64,000 bases of DNA from Pseudomonadota bacterium (GCA_023423975.1 JAFAEO010000073.1:124001-188000), one strand, 5' to 3'. Counted from the first letter of the stretch, positions 18,055 to 25,904 are shown. Notes: generated from the sequence alone by a model not told the origin. Translations and numbers: made by a program.

Positions 18055-19060
18055 GGCGGGACTCGGTAAAAGCAGCGGAATGGGAATCGGCAGCGCCCCC
18101 AGGATAGAGGCTCCTGTCGGATGCATCCGGATAAAGTGAAATATGGACAGGATGTTCACTGACACTACCGCGACGTTTGACAATATGCACGTGAAGCCCT
18201 GTGGGCACCGGGTGCAGCGCAAGCCGCAAGGGGGCTGGGGAGGATTGCCGGGCAGCGGACAAGGCCCGAACCAGCACGAATAGCGTGTCGCCCTTTTGCG
18301 CTGCCAATTGCAAGCGACGCAAGGCGCCATCGCGCAGGGCATGTTGCCATAGCACCAGCGCCGCAAAAGCCCCGCTGTTCAGAATATGTTCGGCCGCCCA
18401 TAGGGCATCGGCAGTACTTTGCGGAGCGAGCCAGAGCAGGCGGGAAGGTGCAACTCCCCAATGCGCCCACGCACAAGCCTGCGGCGCATACGGTGGCTGA
18501 ATAAGCACGATGGGCCGTTGTTCGGGGCTGGTGCTGTCCAGACCCGCAGCCGTTGAATCATGATGCAACGGCTGTACCCTGTTCCCGCAAAAAACCGGCC
18601 TGAACAACTGGAGTTCCCCAATACCGGAACGGGGTGTCATGACCTCAATCAGATTACCCAGGGGCCAGCCGCCACCGGGCAATTGGGCCGATATTTCAGG
18701 ATAGCCGGTATGAGCGTAAAGACCCGGAGAACGGGCAATTTGCGACGCTCGCCACAGCGAAGGGTGAATACGCTCCGGCGCAGCCAGGACAGAAGGCAAG
18801 GCAGTACCCTGCCCGACTCGTTGCGCCAGCATGTCTTCAGCCGTCGTCCTTGAAAAAGGCGCTTCTGATAATAACGCGCTGGAAGCAGGCAACCCGGCTG
18901 GAGCACCTGAGCACCCGGCTAAGGGCGCAGCACACACAACACCTTCGGGCACGTTTTCAGAAATGCTTTCGAGGTTACTTTTCGACAGACCGCCAAAGCG
19001 GGAGCCCAGCGCCGTTTCAACAAGGGTTCTGGAGGGTTTTTGCGCTGTGTTTTTCATCAT
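17996..19060 (-). CDS. imuA: Translesion synthesis accessory protein ImuA
   Basis: ImuA is a RecA/SulA-like accessory protein of the ImuABC mutasome. The conserved core starts near residue 105 (HPSLWRASQIA) and continues with LPGGGWPLGNLIEVMTPRSGIGELQL. The product is 354 residues, about 100 longer at the N-terminus than typical ImuA; that extension is Ser/Ala/Leu-rich and of unknown role. The start is a double ATG preceded by AAAGGAG at good spacing, and a LexA box lies 15-35 bases upstream of it. imuB and dnaE2 follow on the same strand. Confidence 0.9.
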   Translation of the reverse strand: MMKNTAQKPSRTLVETALGSRFGGLSKSNLESISENVPEGVVCAAPLAGCSGAPAGLPASSALLSEAPFSRTTAEDMLAQRVGQGTALPSVLAAPERIHPSLWRASQIARSPGLYAHTGYPEISAQLPGGGWPLGNLIEVMTPRSGIGELQLFRPVFCGNRVQPLHHDSTAAGLDSTSPEQRPIVLIQPPYAPQACAWAHWGVAPSRLLWLAPQSTADALWAAEHILNSGAFAALVLWQHALRDGALRRLQLAAQKGDTLFVLVRALSAARQSSPAPLRLALHPVPTGLHVHIVKRRGSVSEHPVHISLYPDASDRSLYPGGAADSHSAAFTESRHANMDRRTSAAPHAGHSLP

Positions 19061-19075
19061 GGCAACTCCTTTAAA

Positions 19076-19095
19076 TACTGTATAAGTATACAGTA
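19076..19095. promoter_or_regulatory. LexA (SOS) operator
   Basis: The 20-bp site contains CTGT-N8-ACAG with outer TA on both sides, so the whole site is a near-perfect palindrome matching the gammaproteobacterial/betaproteobacterial LexA consensus. It lies 15 bases upstream of the imuA start, where bound LexA would block transcription. It is also about 120 bases upstream of the divergent PepSY gene, which may or may not respond. Confidence 0.95.
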
Positions 19096-19214
19096 TTTTT
19101 AAATCACCACATCTTCGGAAAACCGAGGCATCAGAATCAAGACGGCCTCCACACGCGCCCAAATGTATTACACTGGTCGTGCTGTTTTTTTCCCTTTACT
19201 CTCAGGAATGACTT

Positions 19215-19514
19215 ATGAAAATGACCTCTTCCCTGCTTTTTTCACTGTTTATCATCGTCCCTGGCATGGCCGCTGCGCAATCGAATCACCAGCTGGAAGC
19301 CCAGGCCATCAGTGAGGCAAAAGTGACGCTTGCACAGGCAGTGCAAACAGCCGAATCAGAAACCGGCGCCAAAGCGGTCGAGGTGGATTTTGACCGGGAA
19401 AACAACGTCTGGTCCTATGAAGTGACAACTCTGAAGCCCGGCACCAAATATGAACTGGTCATTGATGCCAATACGGGCAAGGTCATCTCCCGCAAGGAAG
19501 AACAAAAGCAATAA
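19215..19514 (+). CDS. Secreted PepSY-domain protein
   Basis: This small exported protein (99 residues) has a signal peptide (residues 1-21, ending GMAAAQ) and one PepSY domain (about residues 30-95). The domain fits the pattern of alternating strands ending in DANTGKVISRKEE, which is diagnostic for the family. PepSY domains are thought to inhibit proteases or to bind partners in the periplasm; no specific function can be assigned. AGGA precedes the ATG at a proper distance. It is divergent from imuA and has no obvious operon partner. Confidence 0.85.
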   Translation: MKMTSSLLFSLFIIVPGMAAAQSNHQLEAQAISEAKVTLAQAVQTAESETGAKAVEVDFDRENNVWSYEVTTLKPGTKYELVIDANTGKVISRKEEQKQ

Positions 19515-19611
19515 CGATCTGGCAGGCGCCCGATATATTCCGGCGCCAACAGCGACACATTGGATCTGTCATTATCACAATGACAATACCAAAGCTGCCA
19601 TCTAAAAATTC

Positions 19612-19663
19612 AAATATTGCAATCCAGATATCACGATTCAGATATTACAATCCCAATATTACG
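19612..19663. repeat. Short tandem repeats, 14-bp unit
   Basis: Three contiguous degenerate 14-mers share the pattern ARATATYRCRATYC (AAATATTGCAATCC, AGATATCACGATTC, AGATATTACAATCC), followed by a partial fourth copy (AATATTACGG). They lie between the convergent PepSY and transglutaminase-like genes. The unit is AT-rich compared with the surroundings. No function is evident. Confidence 0.6.
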
Positions 19664-19753
19664 GGCATCGTTACGCCGTTTCCCTTGCCGGAAAAGCACT
19701 TGCCGCCCTGCCCTGGCGCAGACCATACCAGCAACGATGCCTGACGCCGCACC

Positions 19754-20617
19754 CTAGCGACCAATAATCGCCGCCTGCTCATCGCCAGCCTTCAAATGTA
19801 AATCTGAATACGGATCCTCCTGTTCGATATTGATGCGCATACGGATGGGTTTTATATTGCCGAAAATCGTGGCAAAGGGCGTATCCTTGGCATCGTTGCC
19901 GCGAGCAATCACCACCAGACTATCGGGTGGCGCCAGCCTTGTAGGGTCAAACTTGATCCATCGCCCTCCCAGGTACGCCTCAAAAATCGCGTGGAAATCC
20001 TGAGGGGGCTCTTCAAAATAGACATAGCCCACGCAAAAGCGGGCAGGTATATTCAATGCACGGCAAAACGTGATGGCCAGATGGGCAAAATCCCGGCAGA
20101 CGCCCTTGCGTTTTTCAAACACGTCTGCTGCTGACGTGGTGGAGTCCGAACATCCCACTTCATATTGGATATTTGCCTGTATCCAGTCAATAATTGACTC
20201 GACCAGCACAATACCGTCGCCTTGCGCACAAAAAAGCGCCTGCACCTGGGCTGACAGCACATCCGATTCACAATACCGGCTTGGCCGCAAGCAGGGAATG
20301 GTTTTCTTTGGCAGACGCCCGATGGGATAAATGGCTGCCTCGGACAGTCGCCTGGCATTATTGGTGACAACGCTGACCGTATAATCAACATTAATCGTTC
20401 CTGCTTGAGCAGGAAACGATACGAAGCGCCCACCCATTGCATCAATATTCTTTTGAAAATGAACAGGCGTCCTACTCCCATTACTATCGATATAATCCAC
20501 ACTCAGGCGCTCTTCCAGAATCAATTGGCTTTTTTTGGAAACCAGCATATTCAGAAAAAATTCACTCGCTGAAAATATCTCATATTCCAGCGAGGTTCTA
20601 ATTCTTGTTACCAGCAT
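19754..20617 (-). CDS. Transglutaminase-like cysteine protease family protein
   Basis: The 287-residue protein has a beta-rich N-terminal domain (bacterial transglutaminase-like N-terminal region) and a C-terminal transglutaminase-like core. The Cys-His-Asp triad is visible in GVCRDFAHLAITFCR, DFHAIFEAYLG and KFDPTR. Such proteins are cytosolic and thought to be peptidases or amidases, substrate unknown. The ATG of MLVTRIRTSLEYEIF is preceded by GGAG with seven-base spacing, so it is preferred over an ATG 54 bases upstream. No signal peptide is present. It stands alone, convergent with the PepSY gene. Confidence 0.85.
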   Translation of the reverse strand: MLVTRIRTSLEYEIFSASEFFLNMLVSKKSQLILEERLSVDYIDSNGSRTPVHFQKNIDAMGGRFVSFPAQAGTINVDYTVSVVTNNARRLSEAAIYPIGRLPKKTIPCLRPSRYCESDVLSAQVQALFCAQGDGIVLVESIIDWIQANIQYEVGCSDSTTSAADVFEKRKGVCRDFAHLAITFCRALNIPARFCVGYVYFEEPPQDFHAIFEAYLGGRWIKFDPTRLAPPDSLVVIARGNDAKDTPFATIFGNIKPIRMRINIEQEDPYSDLHLKAGDEQAAIIGR

Positions 20618-21199
20618 CCCGTTACTCCATTTATATGTAATATGATCCGGCTGATCACCGTTGGTCGGCAAGCCGACTGCTTGACAACATAAAGTGCAAT
20701 CGACGCACGCTAAGCCATGGCGGCCGCTGCCACGTCTTCTTCTTTTTTAACGATCTCCCCAAACACATATAATCGGTCTGATACAGCAAGAGAAACAGCC
20801 GGCCGCCAATCACGCCTGATACACCAGGAACTTGGTGCAGCAGCAATTTGCCGCCGTCTGGCGCGCCTCATGAGCAAAAACAACACCTGCTGGCTTTTAT
20901 TATCCGACGAACACCGTCTTTTTATTCAATACCGGTAAAAAATGGGACCTTGCACGCCCAAGAGCAGATGGGGATAGCGTTGCACTTACTGTTTTTCATC
21001 TGTCATGAGTACGGGCCTCCTGGGCAGGGAGCGCATTGCCAAAAGATGATTAGCGACCTTGTCAGGACAGCGCCTGTATTACCACCGCCGGGATCAGACC
21101 AAGCGTATGCAAAATACAAACCCAGACATCGCCCGGCCCCGGATCATACACTTATCAACCCTGCAGTCGAGCCAGCGCAATACCGGGGCGAGAATTCTT
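20618..21199. other. Long intergenic stretch without a supported gene
   Basis: Open frames of up to 137 codons occur here on the plus strand, but they have no recognisable domain, no good ribosome binding site and codon use unlike the neighbours, so I do not call them. Together with the tRNA-like sequence and the spacer up to the LysR gene, this makes about 820 bases with no coding gene. Confidence 0.5.
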
Positions 21200-21272
21200 C
21201 CACAGGTACGGGTTCGAACCGTAAACCTCCTCGTGAAGTACTCGGATACTCTACCAGTTGAGCTACCTGTGG
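21199..21272 (-). tRNA. tRNA-like sequence with abnormal anticodon arm (possible pseudo-tRNA)
   Basis: On the minus strand the sequence folds with a perfect 7-bp acceptor stem (CCACAGG / CCTGTGG), a four-pair D stem with AACTGGTA in the loop, and a perfect 5-bp T stem around TTCGAAC, with an A discriminator and no encoded CCA. The segment between the D and T arms is 24 bases instead of the usual 23. It does not form a proper anticodon stem: the outer TCC/GGA can pair, but the inner pairs fail. No loop placement gives both U33 and a plausible anticodon. It is either a decayed tRNA gene, a tRNA-derived relic of integration, or an unusual tRNA. Confidence 0.5.
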
Positions 21273-21438
21273 ATTTTCTATTCTCCGGTAAACCGGTGAC
21301 CGCATCAACTCAAAACGGAAGTGTAAAAATATATAACAGAAACGCCTGTTGAATCCAGTAGAACGAGATTTGTCTACCCCGGCCTGCCAGCACGTCATTT
21401 GGAACCTGACGAATCCATACACCCGGTCTTGTCGGCTA

Positions 21439-22350
21439 CTATGAATCGTTAAACACCCCTTCTTTGCGCAGCAGATCGGATACCCAATGCTGGAATATGC
21501 GGATACGCGCAGGCACATTGCGCCGCCGGGCATAAAGCAAAGTCAGCGGCATGGACGGCGCACGAAATTGCGGCAGCACTTCGATCAGTTCAGCAGACTC
21601 AAGCAGATTGCGCACATCAAATGCCGGAATCTGGATCAGTCCCATTCCGGCAAGGGCGGCGGCCAGATAGCCCTCCACATTATTGACTGAAATCACACTA
21701 TTCATGCCCACTACATTCAGTTGGCCCTGAGCCACGTATTCCCAGGCCGGTATTGCTGCTGGAAATCGCGAGGCATAGGTAACCACCTGATGCGTACCCA
21801 GCGCGTCAGGTGTTGTGGGGGTGCCCATGCGTGCAAGATAAGCCGGGCTGGCGCAGGTAATAATATCGATGTCACCGAGTTTTCGGCATATCAGATCGGA
21901 GTCGCTCAGTTCACCCACCCGTATGACGCAGTCGATGCCCTCGGAAACAATATCCACCATGCGATCGGTCATGCTCACCTCCAGCTCGACTTCCGGATGC
22001 ATCGCGATTAATGTGGGGAGCGCAGGAATGATGATGCGCCGACCAATGCGGCTAGGCATATCGATCCTGAGACGGCCTGTCATTTGCTGTGAGGCTGGCT
22101 GAAACATCTGCTCGGACGCTTCGATCGCATCGACGATTTCACGTGCAGTCTTCACAAACTGCGCTCCCTCGAAGGTAGGTGTCATGCGACGCGTTGTACG
22201 GCGCAACAGTTGAACGCCCAATCGATCCTCCAGCTCCTGGATCAGGGTGGACACCGTCGAGCGTGGCAAACGGAGCGCTTCGGCGGCCCGTGTGAAATTG
22301 CCGCTTTTCATCACCTGAATGAAGGCCTGCATCTGCCTGATCTTATCCAT
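21439..22350 (-). CDS. LysR-family transcriptional regulator
   Basis: The 303-residue protein has an N-terminal winged helix-turn-helix (about residues 3-62, with FTRAAEALRLPRSTVSTLI) and a LysR effector-binding domain (about residues 90-295, starting GRLRIDMPSRIGRRIIIP). It resembles the subgroup of LysR proteins encoded next to short-chain dehydrogenases. It is divergent from the SDR gene, and a palindromic site lies in the shared promoter region, so control of the SDR gene is the likely role. The effector is unknown. Confidence 0.92.
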   Translation of the reverse strand: MDKIRQMQAFIQVMKSGNFTRAAEALRLPRSTVSTLIQELEDRLGVQLLRRTTRRMTPTFEGAQFVKTAREIVDAIEASEQMFQPASQQMTGRLRIDMPSRIGRRIIIPALPTLIAMHPEVELEVSMTDRMVDIVSEGIDCVIRVGELSDSDLICRKLGDIDIITCASPAYLARMGTPTTPDALGTHQVVTYASRFPAAIPAWEYVAQGQLNVVGMNSVISVNNVEGYLAAALAGMGLIQIPAFDVRNLLESAELIEVLPQFRAPSMPLTLLYARRRNVPARIRIFQHWVSDLLRKEGVFNDS

Positions 22351-22356
22351 GAGCGC

Positions 22357-22397
22357 GTTATTGTTCGTAAATATTGACGTAAGACGTCAACAATAAC
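22357..22397. promoter_or_regulatory. Nested inverted repeats in LysR/SDR divergent promoter
   Basis: The core TTGACGT-AAG-ACGTCAA is a perfect 7-bp inverted repeat with a three-base spacer (22374-22390). It is nested asymmetrically within an outer GTTATTG / CAATAAC pair. It lies 24 bases from the LysR start and 90 from the SDR start, the expected position of a LysR-type binding site. Assignment to this regulator is inferred from position. Confidence 0.65.
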
Positions 22398-22479
22398 AGC
22401 TTTATTTGAGATTTGCGATCAATTAATCTGTATGACAAACGTGGCAATACGTCGCGTCCCAACTCCAAAGGAAAAACAT

Positions 22480-23253
22480 ATGTCCCGAAACACAATTGAA
22501 GGAAAAGTGGTTCTTATTGCAGGTGGCGCAAAAAACCTGGGCGGGCTGCTGGCACGGGAATTCGCGCAGCACGGCGCAAAAGCCGTCGCCATTCACTATC
22601 ATGGCAGCCAGGCCAAGTCTGCCGCAGACCAGACGGTTGCGGCCATTGAACAAGCCGGCGCCAAGGCCGTTGCCTTCCAGGCTGACCTGACCAGCGCGGC
22701 GGCAATGGAAAAACTGTTTGCCGACACCATTGCCGCAGTAGGTCGGCCGGATATTGCCATTAACACAGTTGGCATGGTTCTGAAAAAACCGATGGCCGAA
22801 GTCACAGAAGAGGAATTTGATCAATCCAGCGCCGTGAACGTCAAATCCGCGTTCTTCTTTCTCAAGGAAGCAGGCAAGGCAGTCAATGATAATGGTAAGA
22901 TCTGCACCCTGGTCACGTCCCTGCTGGGCGCCTATACGCCTTTTTATTCAGCCTATGAAGGGCTGAAAGCACCCGTCGAACACTTCACCCGTGCGGCTTC
23001 AAAAGAGTTTGGCGCGCGCGGAATTTCGGTCACGGCCATCGGCCCGGGCCCGATGGACACCCCATTCTTTTACCCGGCCGAAGGCAAAGAGGCAGTGCAA
23101 TATCACAAGACAGCCGCAGCCCTGTCACCCTTTTCCAAAACCGGACTGACCGATATTGAAGATATCGCGCCGTGGGTTCGCTTCATGGTGTCAGAAGGCT
23201 GGTGGATGACCGGCCAGACCATTCTGGTCAATGGTGGCTACACCACAAAATAA
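22480..23253 (+). CDS. Short-chain dehydrogenase/reductase
   Basis: The 257-residue NAD(P)-dependent oxidoreductase has a Rossmann fold near the N-terminus with an AGGAKNLGG glycine motif in place of the usual TGxxxGxG, the NTVGM segment after strand 4, and the catalytic Ser-Tyr-x3-Lys (YEGLK). A family-typical C-terminus, GQTILVNGGYTTK, follows. The substrate is unknown. The ATG of MSRNTIEGK is preceded by AAAGGA; an upstream in-frame ATG is too far from any ribosome binding site. It is divergent from the LysR gene that probably controls it. Confidence 0.93.
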   Translation: MSRNTIEGKVVLIAGGAKNLGGLLAREFAQHGAKAVAIHYHGSQAKSAADQTVAAIEQAGAKAVAFQADLTSAAAMEKLFADTIAAVGRPDIAINTVGMVLKKPMAEVTEEEFDQSSAVNVKSAFFFLKEAGKAVNDNGKICTLVTSLLGAYTPFYSAYEGLKAPVEHFTRAASKEFGARGISVTAIGPGPMDTPFFYPAEGKEAVQYHKTAAALSPFSKTGLTDIEDIAPWVRFMVSEGWWMTGQTILVNGGYTTK

Positions 23254-23705
23254 TATCCCGCCGACCTGAACTGCCCCCAATGTACGGCCCCCCAAGCTGG
23301 AGAGACGGGTTTGGTTTTTGGGGGCTGCTCAATCCTGCGGGACGAGCAAGTCGCATCTGGCCCTTGTTTTGCAGGGAAGTCATCCAAAACACCTTGTGTG
23401 TGCACCATCGCTTTAATAGACCGAGGCGCATCTGCCGCAATATCGCATAGCGCATGGCCTACGATCACGCCCAGCGTACAACCAGGATCACCAACCCTCA
23501 AGTACAGCACTTATGTCGACTGCGAAGCACCAGCAGAATTATTTCATATGTGATTGCATGTACGCCTGGCACCGGATATGTCTGTTGGCCACGCTCAAGC
23601 CATAGTGCCATTATTTGCTCAGGGTACCGGATTGGTTTAGCCGCTATGCAGAATCCGTGATCAATGATCTAATAAGCATTCATTCTTTTTAGGGGAGAAA
23701 ACATA
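23254..23705. other. Intergenic region, possible decayed SAF-domain gene
   Basis: No intact gene is seen in about 450 bases. On the minus strand at about 23375-23495 the translation reads LGVIVGHALCDIAADA, which resembles the SAF segment of UxaA/GarD-type dehydratases (YGVVIGHAVCDVVAGA in the garD gene of this window). The match fades on both sides, so it may be a relic or chance. The right end holds AGGGGAG, the ribosome binding site of the lipoprotein gene. Confidence 0.3.
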
Positions 23706-23957
23706 ATGCATCGATTGTCGTCAACCAAAACCATTGTAGCCACCAGCCTTGTGCTGGCTGCCCTGCTAAGTGGATGCCAGGCACTGGACGATATGGAAGC
23801 AGACGGATACCGCAAGCAGTGCGCTACACTGGGCATTCAACCTGGTTCACCTCATTTTGATCAATGTATGCTGCAACAGCAGGCGCTTAATGAAGAAGAA
23901 ACCGAGAGATCGCTAGATAGGATACAAAGAGACGACGCAGCCAGACACAGAAAATAG
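23706..23957 (+). CDS. Small lipoprotein of unknown function
   Basis: The 83-residue protein has a type II signal peptide with lipobox LLSGC, so the mature protein would start at Cys24 and be anchored in a membrane. The mature part contains the paired-cysteine pattern C-x3-G-x2-PGS-x-x-x-x2-C (CATLGIQPGSPHFDQC), seen in many small proteobacterial lipoproteins, and then a charged helical tail (NEEETERSLDRIQRDDAARHRK). A good ribosome binding site precedes it. It appears to be a single-gene unit. The function is unknown. Confidence 0.75.
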   Translation: MHRLSSTKTIVATSLVLAALLSGCQALDDMEADGYRKQCATLGIQPGSPHFDQCMLQQQALNEEETERSLDRIQRDDAARHRK

Positions 23958-24381
23958 TCTGCCGCAAACATAATATGCCGATTGTCATAATAGAAAATAA
24001 TACAGACAACAGGCCATCTATATCTCCCGGCACGTCCGGGAGCACAGGCATCGGGCAGCCAAACATCTGCAGCTTTGGCCGCTCGGTAAAAATATGACAT
24101 CTGTATAAACACCAGCCGGCGAAGAATAAAAATGCACAGCTATTTGAAGTGCAAAAACTGGCTGGCATCAGTGTGGCAAGTATTGTTCATGACATGTTGC
24201 CGACGCTGCCACATGGTAAGCGGCAGGTCAACCCGCTATATAAAACCAGTACATAAAACGTCAAGCCACCAGTGAAACACACTGTCAGCTTAATTTATCT
24301 GGATAAAGTCGATTGACGGCATTTATTGTTATGTTATAACATTTCAATAAATTACCAACCCATTACAGGATAGTCAATGTC
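23958..24381. other. Intergenic region before zinT
   Basis: About 420 bases without a supported gene. The last 60 bases contain the Zur-like palindrome and the presumed zinT promoter; nothing else was recognised. Confidence 0.5.
24325..24348. promoter_or_regulatory. Putative Zur (zinc uptake regulator) box
   Basis: The central TGTTATAACA is a perfect palindrome, and the full 24 bases form an inverted repeat with 10 of 12 positions matching. It closely resembles the Zur consensus (GAAATGTTATANTATAACATTTC). It lies 34 bases upstream of zinT, a classic Zur target. Assignment rests on motif plus context. Confidence 0.75.
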
Positions 24382-25059
24382 ATGAGTATTTCAACCAAGT
24401 TCATTCAGATCGCTGTATTTTCATGTGCACTGACCGCAAGCGCCGGCGCTCAGACGCAGCAACATGACCACGCCCACGGTCATTCACACGATCACGCGCA
24501 TGGCGCCGAAGCAAATAAAAAGACCGCGGCCAAAGGCTTTTTTGAGGATGCAGATGTCAAGGATCGCAATCTGTCCGATTGGGCAGGCGACTGGCAGTCC
24601 ATCTACCCGCTTCTGCAGAACGGCACGCTCGATAAGGTAATGGCGCATAAGGCAGAACAGAAAAAAGACAAGACGGCAGAGCAATACAAGCAGTATTACG
24701 ACGCCGGATACAAGACCGATATTGATCGCCTGGTTATCAAGGATGACACCTTCACTTTTTATCAAAACGGGAAAAATTACAGCGCTCAGTATAAATATGA
24801 TGGCTACAAGATCCTGACATACAAAGCCGGCAACCGGGGCGTGCGTTACCTGTTCACCAAGCAAGAAGGCGCAGCACAGGCGCCGGGTTTTATACAATTT
24901 AGCGACCACATTATTGCCCCGAAAAAGGTCAGCCACTTTCATATTTACTTCGGCAATGATGGCCACGAAAAGCTAAGTGAAGAACTACACAACTGGCCTA
25001 CCTACTTCCCATCTAAGTGGAAATCCAAAACCATTGTTCACGACCTGATGCACCATTAA
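24382..25059 (+). CDS. zinT: Periplasmic zinc/cadmium-binding protein ZinT
   Basis: ZinT binds zinc in the periplasm and helps deliver it to the ZnuABC importer under zinc shortage. The 225-residue protein has a signal peptide (residues 1-23, ASAGAQ), a His-rich stretch at residues 28-41 (HDHAHGHSHDHAHG) and the conserved ZinT core (LSDWAGDWQSIYPLL; VSHFHIYFGNDGHEKL) with the metal-binding histidines near the C-terminus. No znu genes are in this window. The start is the ATG of MSISTKF; an AGGA lies 12 bases away. A Zur-like box upstream supports zinc-responsive control. Confidence 0.94.
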   Translation: MSISTKFIQIAVFSCALTASAGAQTQQHDHAHGHSHDHAHGAEANKKTAAKGFFEDADVKDRNLSDWAGDWQSIYPLLQNGTLDKVMAHKAEQKKDKTAEQYKQYYDAGYKTDIDRLVIKDDTFTFYQNGKNYSAQYKYDGYKILTYKAGNRGVRYLFTKQEGAAQAPGFIQFSDHIIAPKKVSHFHIYFGNDGHEKLSEELHNWPTYFPSKWKSKTIVHDLMHH

Positions 25060-25069
25060 GACAGCAATC

Positions 25070-25105
25070 GCCCGCCACATCGCCCTGCCCAGGGCTATGG
25101 CGGGC
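25070..25105 (+). terminator. Hairpin after zinT
   Basis: An 8-bp perfect stem (GCCCGCCA / TGGCGGGC) with a 20-base loop that can pair further (CCCTG / CAGGG) starts about ten bases after the zinT stop. There is no T run, so it is at best a weak or factor-assisted terminator or an mRNA-stabilising end. Confidence 0.4.
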
Positions 25106-25305
25106 CCAGATCAACAATCCGCACCTTTGGCGCGGCTTGCCTCCTGCAAAGCTACGCCGCTTGCTTCCAGCCTGTGTTTGTGTCCTCAAATACAAGCTTT
25201 TGCTCCGCAACTTCTGTGTCGAGTTCGATGAGTCGCTTCAGGACTTCACAAATAGTCCCAAAACTAATTAAGATAAAAAAACAACAATATGATACGGGTA
25301 TTGTT

Positions 25306-25587
25306 TTAACTCAATTCTCGCAGCACTTCAGGATGGCTTCCCGCGATTTTCAATAAAGTTTGGGCCGCCCCACTTGGCTCGCGTCGCCCCTGCTCCCATT
25401 CCTGCAAGGTGCGTACAGAGACACCCATCAACTTAGCAAATGTGTTCTGCGAGAAACCAGCATCAATACGGGTTCGGGCGATTTCTGTCATATTGACTTT
25501 GGTAGCGCGGGCAAATTTGTGATCCTTCATTTCGCGTACAGATTGTAGTAAGTCCGCCTCAAATTGCTTCATTTCTTTGTCGCTCAT
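25306..25587 (-). CDS. Antitoxin of a type II toxin-antitoxin pair (NadS/HigA-like)
   Basis: The 93-residue protein has a Cro/C1-type helix-turn-helix in its C-terminal half (DAGFSQNTFAKLMGVSVRTLQEWEQGRREPSG) after a charged N-terminal region, the architecture of NadS/HigA-like antitoxins. It would bind and neutralise the neighbouring toxin and repress the operon. The ATG overlaps the last codon of the toxin gene by four bases (ATGA type), so translation is probably coupled. The toxin-first order matches HigBA-like systems. Confidence 0.85.
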   Translation of the reverse strand: MSDKEMKQFEADLLQSVREMKDHKFARATKVNMTEIARTRIDAGFSQNTFAKLMGVSVRTLQEWEQGRREPSGAAQTLLKIAGSHPEVLRELS

Positions 25588-25898
25588 CTTGCCACCTCAT
25601 TTTTCAGTTTCAGCAAAAATTCGGTCGATAAATTATCGAATTTTGCCTTGGAATAAGCAATCAAAAGGACAATTTCTCCCTCTGACAGCATATTGAAATA
25701 AATCACTCTGATACCGCTCCGTTTGCCAGTGCCTGGCCGCCTCCACCGTACTTTACGAAGGCCACCGGATCCAGGCACCACATCGCCACAATCAGTATTG
25801 GCTGCAATCCAGTGAATAAACTCCAGCCGCTCATCCTCTGACAAAATAGAAGATACTGTTTTTATAAATGTGGCAGTTTCATAGACGGCGAACATCAT
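25584..25898 (-). CDS. Toxin of a type II toxin-antitoxin pair (RelE/HigB-like)
   Basis: The 104-residue protein looks like the RelE/HigB family encoded with NadS-type antitoxins, which are expected to cleave mRNA. Family features are ETATFIKTVSSILSEDE near the N-terminus, GLRKVRWRRPGTGKRSGIRVIYF in the middle and a Lys-rich C-terminus. A double ATG was chosen as the start. There is no Shine-Dalgarno sequence; instead a -10 element lies six bases upstream, so the transcript may start at the ATG itself. An open frame continues 37 codons upstream into the promoter and transposase relic and is not credible as protein. Confidence 0.8.
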   Translation of the reverse strand: MMFAVYETATFIKTVSSILSEDERLEFIHWIAANTDCGDVVPGSGGLRKVRWRRPGTGKRSGIRVIYFNMLSEGEIVLLIAYSKAKFDNLSTEFLLKLKNEVAR

Positions 25899-25904
25899 GG
25901 GAGA

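Noticed and set aside
20848..21261. 137-codon plus-strand open frame before the tRNA-like sequence
   Set aside because: It runs through the tRNA-like sequence, has no ribosome binding site or domain, and its codon use is unlike the neighbours.
23887..24168. 93-codon hydrophobic open frame on the minus strand
   Set aside because: It starts in spacer and overlaps the end of the lipoprotein gene antisense; hydrophobicity comes from T-rich spacer and no start site is supported.
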